This document shows positions 7,086 through 13,428 of a DNA stretch of 29,628 nt, piece by piece. The stretch is taken from IMG/VR virus record IMGVR_UViG_3300044630_005899, positions 1 to 29,628 of that record; one strand, given 5' to 3'. This DNA is from a virus. Under the pieces are notes generated by a model that was given only the letters and a program-made list of their open reading frames with translations, did no database searches and was not told where the DNA came from. The translations under genes and the position numbers were made by a program. The number at the start of each line of letters is the position of its first letter. The first letter of the stretch is position 1.

Positions 7086-7268
7086 ATGGCACATAAAACC
7101 ATGAACGAACTGATCGAGGAGGCGGCGCAGTGGCTGATTATTCAGCGAAACCTGCGACCATTTTCTCGCATCGCGAAAGAGGCGGGGCTAAGTCCCCAGG
7201 GTCTGCGATACCGAGCAGAACAATACATGCGCACTGGCAAGCTGCCAGGACAGAAAGGACAGAAATAA
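7086..7268 (+). CDS. Small helix-turn-helix protein, putative regulator, 60 aa
   Basis: First gene of the rightward operon. Residues 27-50 (RPFSRIAKEAGLSPQGLRYRAEQY) have the spacing of a helix-turn-helix: a first helix with A, a Gly turn, then SxxxLRYRAEQ as recognition helix. The C-terminus is basic (GKLPGQKGQK). Three ATGs are possible (7080, 7086, 7101) and none has a clear ribosome site. I place the start at 7086 because the TATACT at 7074-7079 would make that ATG the 5' end of the message. It lies next to a divergent control region with a repeated sequence, so autoregulation or a left/right switch is a reasonable inference. Confidence 0.6.
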   Translation: MAHKTMNELIEEAAQWLIIQRNLRPFSRIAKEAGLSPQGLRYRAEQYMRTGKLPGQKGQK

Positions 7269-7270
7269 AC

Positions 7271-7822
7271 ATGAGCGAACGAACATACACCATCATTGAC
7301 AACAACGTCGTCGAGACAGCGACAGGAGAAATCCTGTGCGAGGCAATTACGCACGACGGCATCACATCACAGACAGCACTGGAAGCGGCGCTAGAGCGCA
7401 TCGGCAGGACCGAGCATGTGCTGGCAGCCATGCAGCAGCACCACGCATTTATTCTCGACAACTGTCGGCGGCAGGAAAAGCGGCTGCAGTCGCACGTCGA
7501 CTACCTGCGCGATCTATACGGCGCACACATCGAGGCATTCGCACACGGTCGTCTGACAGGTCAGAAATCCAAAACTCTCGAAACTCCATTCGGCAAGGTC
7601 AAATTCCGAACGGTACGCGGCGGCCTCAAAGTAGTCGACAAAAACATGGCACTGGCACTGGCACATCAACACGGCTGGGTCGAGGCCATTAAGACCACAG
7701 AGGAGTTTCAGATTTCACGTCTGACAGAGCAGCAGCGCAGCATGTTGATCGAGCAGAAACCAGAGGGTTTCGAGGTCACATCCGACGTCGAAAAGTGTGA
7801 CATTGTGGTGGTGGACAAATGA
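7271..7822 (+). CDS. gam: Host-nuclease inhibitor Gam-like protein, 183 aa
   Basis: It resembles the Mu Gam-like family, whose members bind linear double-stranded DNA ends and protect them from RecBCD-type exonucleases. The central part is a long helix pair (QEKRLQSHVDYLRDLYGAHIEAFAHGRL) followed by the family's beta-hairpin signature TGQKSKTLETPFGKVKFRTVRGGLKV, and then a C-terminal LxxQHGWVEAIKTTEE segment. The length is close to that of Mu Gam. It overlaps the ERF gene by four bases (ATGA), in keeping with joint action in end protection and annealing. AAAGGA lies upstream of the ATG at 7271 with a rather long spacing. Confidence 0.8.
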   Translation: MSERTYTIIDNNVVETATGEILCEAITHDGITSQTALEAALERIGRTEHVLAAMQQHHAFILDNCRRQEKRLQSHVDYLRDLYGAHIEAFAHGRLTGQKSKTLETPFGKVKFRTVRGGLKVVDKNMALALAHQHGWVEAIKTTEEFQISRLTEQQRSMLIEQKPEGFEVTSDVEKCDIVVVDK

Positions 7823-8472
7823 CCAAGCCGCTGACACTCGCAGCGAAAGTTTTGGCAGTGAGCAGGTCCATCGGTGCAGTCGAGAAAAACGGATTAAACC
7901 AGCATTTCAAGTTTAAGTTTCAAGCCTGGGACGACGTCCTGCCAGCTGTCCGAAACGCATGCGTCGAGCATGGTGTGCAGATTACACCGACGGTCAGGAA
8001 CGTGCGGCACGATGGACAGCATGTGCTGGTCGAAATGGCATTCACGGTGCGCGACACGGAATCCGATCAGCGCGACGAATTCGTGTGGTTTGGCGAGTCG
8101 AAAGGGAACGACGACAAAGGCATCCAAAAGGCCATCACCAGCTGTACCAAATACGCGCTGCTGAAATATCTGATGATTCCTATCGTCGACGACACCGACA
8201 CCGATGCTGATGGTCCTGCGAATCCAGCAGCGAAGCCACCAGCGCCGACGAAAGTCACGGTCGAGGATGCGAGGACAGTCATGAGAAATTCGGTCAAAAA
8301 TCACTGGCAGGGAATGGGCGGCACGAACGGTCAATTTACGCAGCTGCGCGAGCTGGCTGTCGCTAAAGGTTTGGACATTTTTGAAATTTTGCACTATGCA
8401 TTTTTGCACTTGTCTCATGGAACGATTGAGGACATTGAGCAATTCGTTAAGGAGTCATTGGCAGACAAATGA
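7819..8472 (+). CDS. erf: ERF-family single-strand annealing protein, 217 aa
   Basis: The N-terminal 140 residues match the ERF family of phage annealing recombinases. Visible signatures are GLNQHFKFKFQAWDDVLPAVRNACVEHG, the strand V-M-A-F-TVRD, and DKGIQKAITSCTKYALLKYLMIP. These proteins pair complementary single strands and help circularise or recombine phage DNA. An acidic hinge (DDTDTDADG) and a Pro/Ala linker lead into a C-terminal domain, residues 160-217, that ends in LADK. The order Gam, ERF, SWIM protein, SSB forms a compact recombination cassette with coupled starts. Confidence 0.88.
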   Translation: MTKPLTLAAKVLAVSRSIGAVEKNGLNQHFKFKFQAWDDVLPAVRNACVEHGVQITPTVRNVRHDGQHVLVEMAFTVRDTESDQRDEFVWFGESKGNDDKGIQKAITSCTKYALLKYLMIPIVDDTDTDADGPANPAAKPPAPTKVTVEDARTVMRNSVKNHWQGMGGTNGQFTQLRELAVAKGLDIFEILHYAFLHLSHGTIEDIEQFVKESLADK

Positions 8473-8741
8473 CTAAACGATTCCAGCGGATGCCAGTCTA
8501 TCTGGTGGATGTGGTCGACGGTGAGTGTCTGTTCATCGTCGGCAGCGAAAGTCGCTGGAATCATTTCTACGAGGTCCATGTGAATGCACACGGACACACT
8601 ACCTGCGACTGCCAGGATGCTGGATTCAGACGAAAACAGCCGCAGTTTCTCGACATCATCACAGACAAAAACGCGCTGGCATGCAAGCATATGAGGCGCA
8701 TCGGCCAGCAATACAGGAAACTACAGAACAATGGTAAATAG
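8469..8741 (+). CDS. SWIM-type zinc-binding protein, 90 aa
   Basis: Residues C46, C48, C72 and H74 form CxC...CxH, the ligand pattern of SWIM zinc domains, framed by a small beta-sheet (YEVHVNAHGHTTCDCQ) and a helix (CKHMRRIGQQYRKL). SWIM proteins bind DNA or protein partners, and some cellular members assist recombinases. Here the gene sits between ERF and SSB with overlaps on both sides, so a helper role in annealing or SSB loading is a plausible inference. The protein is only one domain long. Confidence 0.75.
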   Translation: MTKRFQRMPVYLVDVVDGECLFIVGSESRWNHFYEVHVNAHGHTTCDCQDAGFRRKQPQFLDIITDKNALACKHMRRIGQQYRKLQNNGK

Positions 8742-9132
8742 AACAATTCTCATCGGACGACTCACTCGCGATCCAGAGCTGCGCACGACATCCACAGGAA
8801 AGGACGTCGTCGAATTCAGCATCGCGGTCAACAAGCGGATTAAGCCACAGGAAGGACCAGACGCGGATTTCTTTCGCGTGAGAGCATGGGGTCAGGTGGC
8901 ACGGTACGTCAGCGAGTACATCGGTCGAGGTCGTCTGGTCGCAGTCGATGGTCGGCTGGAGCAGCGCACATGGCAGGACCAGAACGGCAACAAGCGCGAG
9001 AGCATCGAGGTAGTCGCAGATAACGTCAACGCACTGGACAGACCAAGGGACGAATCAGGCGCGAACACATCAACGAATCGACAGCCTGAGCCAGCTGCGC
9101 ACGGCGAATATGATCCATTTGCTGATGAGTGA
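8731..9132 (+). CDS. ssb: Single-stranded DNA-binding protein, 133 aa
   Basis: A standard OB-fold SSB: MVNRTILIGRLTRDPELRTTSTGKDVVEFSIAVN, then FFRVRAWGQVARYVSEYIGRGRLVAVDGRLEQRTWQDQNGNKRESIEVVADNV, all hallmark segments of bacterial and phage SSB. A hydrophilic linker ends in an acidic tip, EYDPFADE, resembling the DDDIPF tip that recruits partner proteins but with extra residues after the Phe. It overlaps the previous gene by 11 bp. Its role is to coat single strands in phage replication and recombination. Confidence 0.95.
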   Translation: MVNRTILIGRLTRDPELRTTSTGKDVVEFSIAVNKRIKPQEGPDADFFRVRAWGQVARYVSEYIGRGRLVAVDGRLEQRTWQDQNGNKRESIEVVADNVNALDRPRDESGANTSTNRQPEPAAHGEYDPFADE

Positions 9133-9136
9133 TGCC

Positions 9137-9271
9137 ATGATGAATAATACAAGCATGTGGCAAGTCGGTCTGGCAGTCATCGTCATTTTGGGGATTATGG
9201 TCGCGTATGCGGCCATAGTCGTCAGCGACTTGGAGATTGATGATATAGACGAGGAGGAGTTTCCGAAATGA
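9137..9271 (+). CDS. Small single-span membrane protein, 44 aa
   Basis: Starts with ATGATG five bases after the SSB stop. Residues 7-28 (MWQVGLAVIVILGIMVAYAAIV) form one membrane segment, and the tail is strongly acidic (DLEIDDIDEEEF). The stop overlaps the next start (ATGA). No family is recognised. In an early operon such a protein could act on the host membrane. It is real on the grounds of coding context and coupling, but is too short for certainty. Confidence 0.55.
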   Translation: MMNNTSMWQVGLAVIVILGIMVAYAAIVVSDLEIDDIDEEEFPK

Positions 9272-9432
9272 CAGTCGGACGAGCTGCTGACATCATCGCG
9301 AGCTGTGACCACATGACACTAGATGTCGTGCGACCAGGCATCTGGCAGCTGACGTGCGGCGACGAAATCGACATCATCGGTGAGCAGCAGTTGATTGACC
9401 TGGCGAGAAAAATCGAGGACGACGGCGCATAG
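9268..9432 (+). CDS. Hypothetical small protein, 54 aa
   Basis: Begins inside the stop of the 44-aa gene (ATGA), and GAGGAGG just upstream gives an excellent ribosome site. The sequence MTVGRAADIIASCDHMTLDVVRPGIWQLTCGDEIDIIGEQQLIDLARKIEDDGA has an N-terminal and a C-terminal helix around a short beta unit. Two Cys residues are not arranged as a metal site. Function unknown; the position among replication genes suggests an accessory protein. Confidence 0.6.
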   Translation: MTVGRAADIIASCDHMTLDVVRPGIWQLTCGDEIDIIGEQQLIDLARKIEDDGA

Positions 9433-9452
9433 AAATCAGGACAGGGACCATC

Positions 9453-9824
9453 ATGAGAAAAACCTACACGACCACCATCACCATGTCGCCGACGGTCAAC
9501 AACCTGTACGCAAACGTGCCTGGCAAGGGTCGGCGCATGACAGGTCATTACAAGGTCTGGCGGCAGGGTGTGGTCCAGTACATGGCACTCACGCTGAAAC
9601 GGATTGATGGTCCTGTCCGCATCGACTACATGTTTAATTTAGGCAGCACGTTTCGAGGTGACCTGTCGAATCGGATCAAGGCGATCGAGGACGCGCTAGT
9701 CGAGGCAGGCATCATCAAGGGCGACACATTCAGTGTAGTCGTCGCGGCTGCCTATGAGCATCGTCGCGTCGAGGACAAGGAGTCGTCGGTCACTATCACA
9801 TTGACACCGATTGTGATAGAATAA
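9453..9824 (+). CDS. rusA: RusA-like Holliday junction endonuclease, 123 aa
   Basis: Length and layout match RusA, a dimeric nuclease that cuts Holliday junctions. The core motif at residues 69-91 reads GDLSNRIKAIEDALVEAGIIKGD. D70, K76 and D91 sit at the same numbers as the catalytic residues of E. coli RusA, but the position of D72 is Ser. The IKGDTF end is also looser than the usual DD. Activity may therefore be changed, or another acidic residue (D80) may compensate. It lies 20 bp after the small gene and before a structured leader. Role inferred: resolving branched DNA before packaging. Confidence 0.8.
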   Translation: MRKTYTTTITMSPTVNNLYANVPGKGRRMTGHYKVWRQGVVQYMALTLKRIDGPVRIDYMFNLGSTFRGDLSNRIKAIEDALVEAGIIKGDTFSVVVAAAYEHRRVEDKESSVTITLTPIVIE

Positions 9825-9833
9825 CAGTGGAGA

Positions 9834-9896
9834 CATTCAACAGGTGAGTATGGTTCCTCTACTCCATAGATACCTCGCCAGAAAGCCTGTTGAATG
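9834..9896 (+). ncRNA. Structured leader: 11-bp stem with inner hairpin before the replication gene
   Basis: CATTCAACAGG (9834-9844) and CCTGTTGAATG (9886-9896) are perfect reverse complements. The 41-nt loop contains a second stem, GAGTA (9846-9850) with TACTC (9860-9864), and an alternative one, TATGG with CCATA. No T-run follows, so this is not a classical terminator. It lies in the 93-bp gap between the RusA-like gene and the DUF1376 gene, before a strong GAGGGAAGAGG ribosome site. A cis-regulatory RNA or a DNA-level site is possible. Confidence 0.55.
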
Positions 9897-9917
9897 AAAT
9901 AGAGGGAAGAGGCAAAA

Positions 9918-10745
9918 ATGAAAATAATAGACGAGCCTGGTGAGTCCAGGCATTCAACATCGGCAACGCCGCTAGGCTGGTACAAATGGTATCCCAGGGA
10001 TTTCCTGGCGAGCAGCACAGTGAGGCGCATGTCATTCACTGCACAGGGTGTATATCGCGCACTGCTCGACCTGCAATGGGAAGACGGATTTCTGATTTCT
10101 TATGATGATGCAGCTGCGATTTTGCGACTGACACCAGAGGAAAAATCCGCGTTTCAGCCATTCTATGACCTGTGTTTTCCTGATGGAATCAATCCGAAAA
10201 TAGACGAGCAGCGGCAGGCATCTTTAACCTACATCGAGCGTCAAAGACAGGTCGCGAAAAACAAGCCTAAGGCTAGGTCAAGGGTAGCTAACAGCAAGCC
10301 TAAGGCTAGATCCAGGGTAGCTAACAGCGAGCCTACAGCTAGTGTCAGCCCAACAGAAACAGAAACAGAAACAACAACAGAAACAGAAACAATGTTAACA
10401 CTAGATAAATCTAGTGTAGAGACGACGCATGTTTGGTCGATTCCTGATGGTCTGCAGACAGAGAAATTCATGCACTCATGGTCGGCATTTGTGCAGCACA
10501 GGAAGCAGATGCGGAAACCGATTTCGGCTGTCGGTGGCAAGGCACTGCTGCGGAAACTAGAGCAGCATTCTGTCGAGGTCGCGACAGCTGCACTCGACGA
10601 ATCACTGTCGAACGGATGGCAGGGAGTGTTTCCAGAAAAAGTCGACATCGAACGACCTGGGCGCGCCAGGTCAGTACAATTTGATAACGGAAAGCAATCC
10701 ACACTGGCACGTCTAGGCGGCCTGGGAGATTACGAACATGAATGA
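9918..10745 (+). CDS. DUF1376-type replication protein, putative initiator, 275 aa
   Basis: Residues 19-110 match the DUF1376 domain of phage replication proteins (GWYKWYPRDFLASSTVRRMSF, then VYRALLDLQWEDGFL, then the LTPEEKSAFQPFYDLCFP region), expected to be a winged-helix-like DNA-binding part. Residues 112-170 are a low-complexity linker with KPKARSRVANS twice in tandem and then a Thr/Glu run. A helical C-terminal part (residues 172-275) follows. The linker DNA contains direct repeats and a palindrome, as in lambda O, whose gene holds the lambda origin. A helicase-loader candidate follows directly. GAGGGAAGAGG lies at the right distance from the ATG. Initiator function is inferred. Confidence 0.8.
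   Translation: MKIIDEPGESRHSTSATPLGWYKWYPRDFLASSTVRRMSFTAQGVYRALLDLQWEDGFLISYDDAAAILRLTPEEKSAFQPFYDLCFPDGINPKIDEQRQASLTYIERQRQVAKNKPKARSRVANSKPKARSRVANSEPTASVSPTETETETTTETETMLTLDKSSVETTHVWSIPDGLQTEKFMHSWSAFVQHRKQMRKPISAVGGKALLRKLEQHSVEVATAALDESLSNGWQGVFPEKVDIERPGRARSVQFDNGKQSTLARLGGLGDYEHE
9935..9951 (+). promoter_or_regulatory. Hairpin within the first codons of the replication gene
   Basis: GCCTGG and CCAGGC pair perfectly around TGAGT. The hairpin begins 18 bases after the start codon. CATTCAACA follows at 9951-9959 and repeats one arm of the leader stem at 9834, and GGTGAGT recurs from 9843. It could modulate translation by competing with the leader structure. Confidence 0.4.
10262..10417. 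other. Candidate replication origin inside the DUF1376 gene
   Basis: Two 33-bp direct repeats (10262-10294 and 10295-10327) agree at 31 of 33 bases. Each contains the dyad AGCCT-A-AGGCT and GGTAGCTAAC. A partial third unit starts at 10328. Next comes an A-rich CAGAAA-type run (10357-10391), then a 20-bp inverted repeat with arms ACACTAGAT and ATCTAGTGT (10398-10417). Iterons, an AT-leaning run and a palindrome inside an initiator-like gene copy the plan of the lambdoid origin in gene O. Confidence 0.55.
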
Positions 10746-11259
10746 ACCAACACTTACAAAAACACTACTGAAGTCATTCGCCATTCTCATCGATGGCGGC
10801 TATCGGACATACGGCGACTGGTCAGCCGAGCTGCTGCAGACGAAGGCGCGACTGTACGCGATGCTGCTGGACGATCCAAAAATCACACGCGATGTCGTGC
10901 AGGCGACGACCATGCGCTACATGCGGCGCGAGGTCTGGGTCTGGAAGGGCTGCGAGCAGCAGCAGGCATCGCTGGATTTCCCATCAGCGCCAGAGTTTCG
11001 GGAGGCATGTCTGCAGACACACCATGCCATGTACCAGACACTGGCCATAGGCTACAGCACAAACGAGCGCGGCTATCAAATCATGCACACGGTCGAGGTC
11101 AGGCGAAACATTCCAGAGCGGGAAAAGGAGCAGCTGATTCAGCGAGCGCGTGAGCAGCTAGGTCTGCCGACACCAGACAGCGAGGACAGGCAGCTGACGG
11201 CGGACGAGCTGGCACATGCAAAAATGCTGATTGAGCGAACACTGGGAGGTATGGAATGA
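10738..11259 (+). CDS. Hypothetical replication-associated protein, possible helicase loader, 173 aa
   Basis: All-helical and charged, without a nucleotide-binding loop. The N-terminal segment TLTKTLLKSFAILIDGGYRTYGDWSAELLQTKARLYAMLLDDPKITRDVVQATTMRYMRREVWVWKG resembles in layout the small phage proteins that sit after an initiator and load or control the replicative helicase. I cannot show homology to lambda P or G39P. It overlaps the initiator gene by 8 bp and has GGGAG before its ATG. A role in replication is inferred from position. The C-terminal 50 residues are more variable and Glu/Arg-rich. Confidence 0.6.
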   Translation: MNEPTLTKTLLKSFAILIDGGYRTYGDWSAELLQTKARLYAMLLDDPKITRDVVQATTMRYMRREVWVWKGCEQQQASLDFPSAPEFREACLQTHHAMYQTLAIGYSTNERGYQIMHTVEVRRNIPEREKEQLIQRAREQLGLPTPDSEDRQLTADELAHAKMLIERTLGGME

Positions 11260-11555
11260 GCGTAGATGAGTCGCAATTTTTACTCATGCTGATGAAACTA
11301 AAAATCATTTTTGCTGACTGCGAAATTAAACTTGTTGAACGGCAAGAGTTGGAATCTGATGATGGAGTCGGACATTTTGTTCCGCCGTTTTATGTCCTAG
11401 CACCGAAGGATTTACCTGAGTGTAAATGGAAATTTGATTACGATCAGGCAGTTTTTGTCACTACACATTTGACAAGCATTGACCAAACGAGAAAACTCTT
11501 GATAGAAAAATGCGGTTTTCATTTGGAATTTACATGGTGGTTCAATAGGCTATGA
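11256..11555 (+). CDS. Hypothetical protein in AT-rich island, 99 aa
   Basis: Not recognised. The sequence mixes strands and helices (LLMLMKLKIIFADCEIKLVERQELESDD, then FVPPFYVLAPKDLPECKWKFDYDQAVFVTTHLT) and ends in aromatic-rich EFTWWFNRL. Codon use differs from its neighbours: more TTT, ATT, AAA and TTG where the rest of the genome prefers CTG, GTC and TCG. GGGAGG precedes the ATG at a good distance and the start overlaps the previous stop. Base composition suggests recent transfer together with the next gene. Confidence 0.65.
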   Translation: MSVDESQFLLMLMKLKIIFADCEIKLVERQELESDDGVGHFVPPFYVLAPKDLPECKWKFDYDQAVFVTTHLTSIDQTRKLLIEKCGFHLEFTWWFNRL

Positions 11556-11842
11556 GCGAAATCATCAAGTTCATACCAAAAATCATCAAGATTTATAAGT
11601 GTGATGTATGCAAAAAGTCGTTTCAATGGGACGGTGACTCTCATCTTTGGGGGTCGATAGGGCATCAAGACGTTGGAGCAAGGCAATTCAAAGTTTGCTC
11701 AAACGAGTGTCGCAGAAAAGCCCCTAACATCGCAGACTTAAATTACATAACTGGAGACTACAAATGCTCGGATGGTGGCAAAGTGGTCAACGCTCATTGG
11801 GACGAATGGGATAACAAAACGGGGAGGTTTTTGAATGCATGA
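11552..11842 (+). CDS. Zinc-finger-like hypothetical protein, 96 aa
   Basis: C17, C20, C49 and C53 give CxxC...CxxxC, with a short hairpin around the first pair (YKCDVCKKSFQW) and a helix after the second (VCSNECRRKAPN). This is compatible with a treble-clef zinc site. The second half (residues 60-96) is hydrophilic with Trp residues. Codon use is AT-rich like its upstream partner and it overlaps that gene by four bases, so they likely arrived together. Binding target unknown. Confidence 0.65.
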   Translation: MSEIIKFIPKIIKIYKCDVCKKSFQWDGDSHLWGSIGHQDVGARQFKVCSNECRRKAPNIADLNYITGDYKCSDGGKVVNAHWDEWDNKTGRFLNA

Positions 11843-12140
11843 ACACACTGATGCCGTCGACATGTCCAATATACATACCTATAAAACCGAAGATGTTCAG
11901 CAAATCAAGGTTTACAGGTATCAGGGAATGAGGGCAGCCGAAATCAGGACAGGTGATGTCATCAGCACATCGAAGGAAACCAGATTCACGGTCAAGTCGG
12001 TCGACATCATCGATGGGCAAATTCGGATCGCATTCGACAGCTGGGTGCTGATTCCGTACGCTGGCACGATTCCGCCAGGCTGGACCATTGAGAGAGACGG
12101 CGAGGTCATCTACGCGCCAGGGCATCCACATGAGTTTTAA
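11835..12140 (+). CDS. Hypothetical protein, 101 aa
   Basis: Not recognised. Residues 20-101 look like a small beta-barrel: IKVYRYQGMRAAEIRTGDVISTSKETRFTVKSVDIIDGQIRIAFDSWVLIPYAGTIPPGWTIERDGEVIYAP. A strong ribosome site, GGGGAGG, lies seven bases before the ATG, inside the upstream gene. It overlaps that gene by 8 bp and the next by 11 bp. Codon use returns to the phage norm after the AT-rich pair. Confidence 0.6.
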   Translation: MHEHTDAVDMSNIHTYKTEDVQQIKVYRYQGMRAAEIRTGDVISTSKETRFTVKSVDIIDGQIRIAFDSWVLIPYAGTIPPGWTIERDGEVIYAPGHPHEF

Positions 12141-12627
12141 GGACCAAAACTGGGAACAGCGCGAGCGCACACTGGGTGACATCGCAGAGCGTGAATTTGA
12201 GAAATGGGCTGGCAGTAAGGACATTCGGTATGACAGGTTTGGAATCTGTAGACCGAACGTCGATGCCAGGCTGCTGGCGGACACTATCAGCCACATGCCA
12301 GATTATCTGGCACAGCTGGGTCCACACGTCTACCTGATTGAGGTGCAGGGCTGCGGCGCCGACAGGACGGTGAAATTCAAGCATCGGAAACTGCGAGCTG
12401 CTGGTCGATGGCAACGGCTGCACACTGTCCTATGGTTTTTCTATAACCAGTCAGCTGGCGAGTCGGTGCTGATGCGACATGCTGCTGTCGAGCGCATGTG
12501 TGCATTCGGCATGGGATTCAGGACCGATGGCTATTTCGATGGGACCAAACCGATCGCACAGGTCAGCTGGTCGGAGCTAAAACGTACAGCAGCAAAGGAC
12601 CATGCAGAGGAAATCGATGGCATATAA
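12130..12627 (+). CDS. PD-(D/E)XK-type nuclease candidate, 165 aa
   Basis: The pattern of a restriction-like nuclease core is visible: a helix with E20 (LGDIAEREFEKWA), the PD at residues 57-58 (MPDYL), then LIEVQG with E71 and Q73, followed by VKFKHRKL with basic residues, and a hydrophobic strand LHTVLWFFYN. Q in place of the usual K in ExK occurs in some active members. It starts inside the 3' end of the previous gene and could be a structure-specific or recombination nuclease. Family assignment rests on motifs only, so substrate is unknown. Confidence 0.6.
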   Translation: MSFKDQNWEQRERTLGDIAEREFEKWAGSKDIRYDRFGICRPNVDARLLADTISHMPDYLAQLGPHVYLIEVQGCGADRTVKFKHRKLRAAGRWQRLHTVLWFFYNQSAGESVLMRHAAVERMCAFGMGFRTDGYFDGTKPIAQVSWSELKRTAAKDHAEEIDGI

Positions 12628-12793
12628 ACCAGACAACGGCAAGCAGATATGGTCCAATAACGTCGAGCAGCACGACAAGTGGTGGAGAAATGATGAGCGG
12701 TATCTGCGACCAGAAACGCTGGCACGACTCGAAAACATCGAGGACGAAATTGAGCGTCGAGCCGATGCTGATGAATCTGATAATGTAGAATAG
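12617..12793 (+). CDS. Small hypothetical protein, 58 aa
   Basis: Hydrophilic, with a Trp-rich middle (QIWSNNVEQHDKWWRNDERYLRPETLARLENIEDEIERR) and an acidic tail. The start at 12617 is favoured over the in-frame ATG at 12602 because AGAGGAAA lies just upstream at normal spacing. It overlaps the nuclease candidate by 11 bp and ends the block before an 89-bp gap. No family recognised. Confidence 0.55.
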   Translation: MAYKPDNGKQIWSNNVEQHDKWWRNDERYLRPETLARLENIEDEIERRADADESDNVE

Positions 12794-12817
12794 TTTCGGT
12801 GTAGTTAAGTTCATGTA

Positions 12818-12854
12818 GCTGGTGCTGCGAAAGCAGACGACAGACCAGACCAGC
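12818..12854 (+). promoter_or_regulatory. Nested hairpin in the gap before the endolysin gene
   Basis: GCTGGT (12818-12823) pairs with ACCAGC (12849-12854). Inside it, CTGC-GAAA-GCAG (12825-12836) is a short stem with a GNRA-type loop. It lies in the only noncoding gap between the accessory and lysis genes. No clear -35/-10 pair is seen around it. A mild terminator or an mRNA-processing site is possible. Confidence 0.35.
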
Positions 12855-12882
12855 ATCTGTAAACGACTACCGAGGTCATCAA

Positions 12883-13428
12883 ATGAAACTGGCTATCGAT
12901 CCTGGACACGGCATGTCAAATAAACGCGACGATGTTTTTGATCCAGGGGCAGTGGCAGCTGGTGTCAGAGAAGCAGACGTCGTGCTGGAATGGGCGCTGA
13001 CGGGGAAATACGTCCTGCCGCAGTACGGCATCAAGCATTTCCTGACCAGGGACGACAACAACGACGAGATGCCAGTGGGCAGACGTGATGATGTCGCCGC
13101 GGCAAATGGCTGCACGCATTTCCTGTCGCTGCACTGCAACGCAGCCGATGGAAAAGCGACTGGTGTCGAGGTCTACTATCGGGACAGCCAGGACAAGATT
13201 TTCGCACTCGAGGTCCTGGAGGCACTGGTGCTGGCGACAGGTCTGAAATCTAGAGGAGTAAAACGTGAGTCGGACAGCCAGCACAGTCGTCTGGCCGTGC
13301 TGGATTTTGGACCACCAGCATGTCTCGCTGAAATCGGATTTCTGGATAATCCACACGACAGGTCCGTGATTCGCGATCGGAACGTCAGGCTGAAATTCTG
13401 GGCTGAATTCTGTCGGAGGATGCGCTGA
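12883..13428 (+). CDS. N-acetylmuramoyl-L-alanine amidase endolysin (Amidase_3), 181 aa
   Basis: A zinc amidase that cuts the bond between N-acetylmuramic acid and L-alanine in peptidoglycan. Signatures: LAIDPGHG with H9, a second ligand E30 in READVV, SLHCNA with H84, and the catalytic E150 in CLAEIGFLDNP. The domain fills the protein, with no signal peptide and no wall-binding module, so it probably needs a holin to reach the wall, and the single-domain form is more typical of phages of Gram-negative hosts. GAGG lies seven bases before the ATG. The next gene overlaps by one base. Confidence 0.92.
   Translation: MKLAIDPGHGMSNKRDDVFDPGAVAAGVREADVVLEWALTGKYVLPQYGIKHFLTRDDNNDEMPVGRRDDVAAANGCTHFLSLHCNAADGKATGVEVYYRDSQDKIFALEVLEALVLATGLKSRGVKRESDSQHSRLAVLDFGPPACLAEIGFLDNPHDRSVIRDRNVRLKFWAEFCRRMR

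Noticed and set aside
7894-8442. Minus-strand frame of 182 codons opposite ERF
   Set aside because: ERF on the plus strand is well supported; the antisense frame has no family resemblance and no start signal.
9801-9827. Promoter with TTGACA before the replication gene
   Set aside because: A perfect -35 hexamer is present at 9801-9806, but no acceptable -10 lies 16-18 bases downstream.
9841-9853. CAGGTGAGT resembling a splice donor or intron start
   Set aside because: A eukaryotic splice signal makes no sense in this dense phage genome, and no group I/II intron core or interrupted gene is seen.
10262-10340. CRISPR-like tandem repeats
   Set aside because: Repeats are directly adjacent without spacers, only two to three copies, and in frame within a coding gene.
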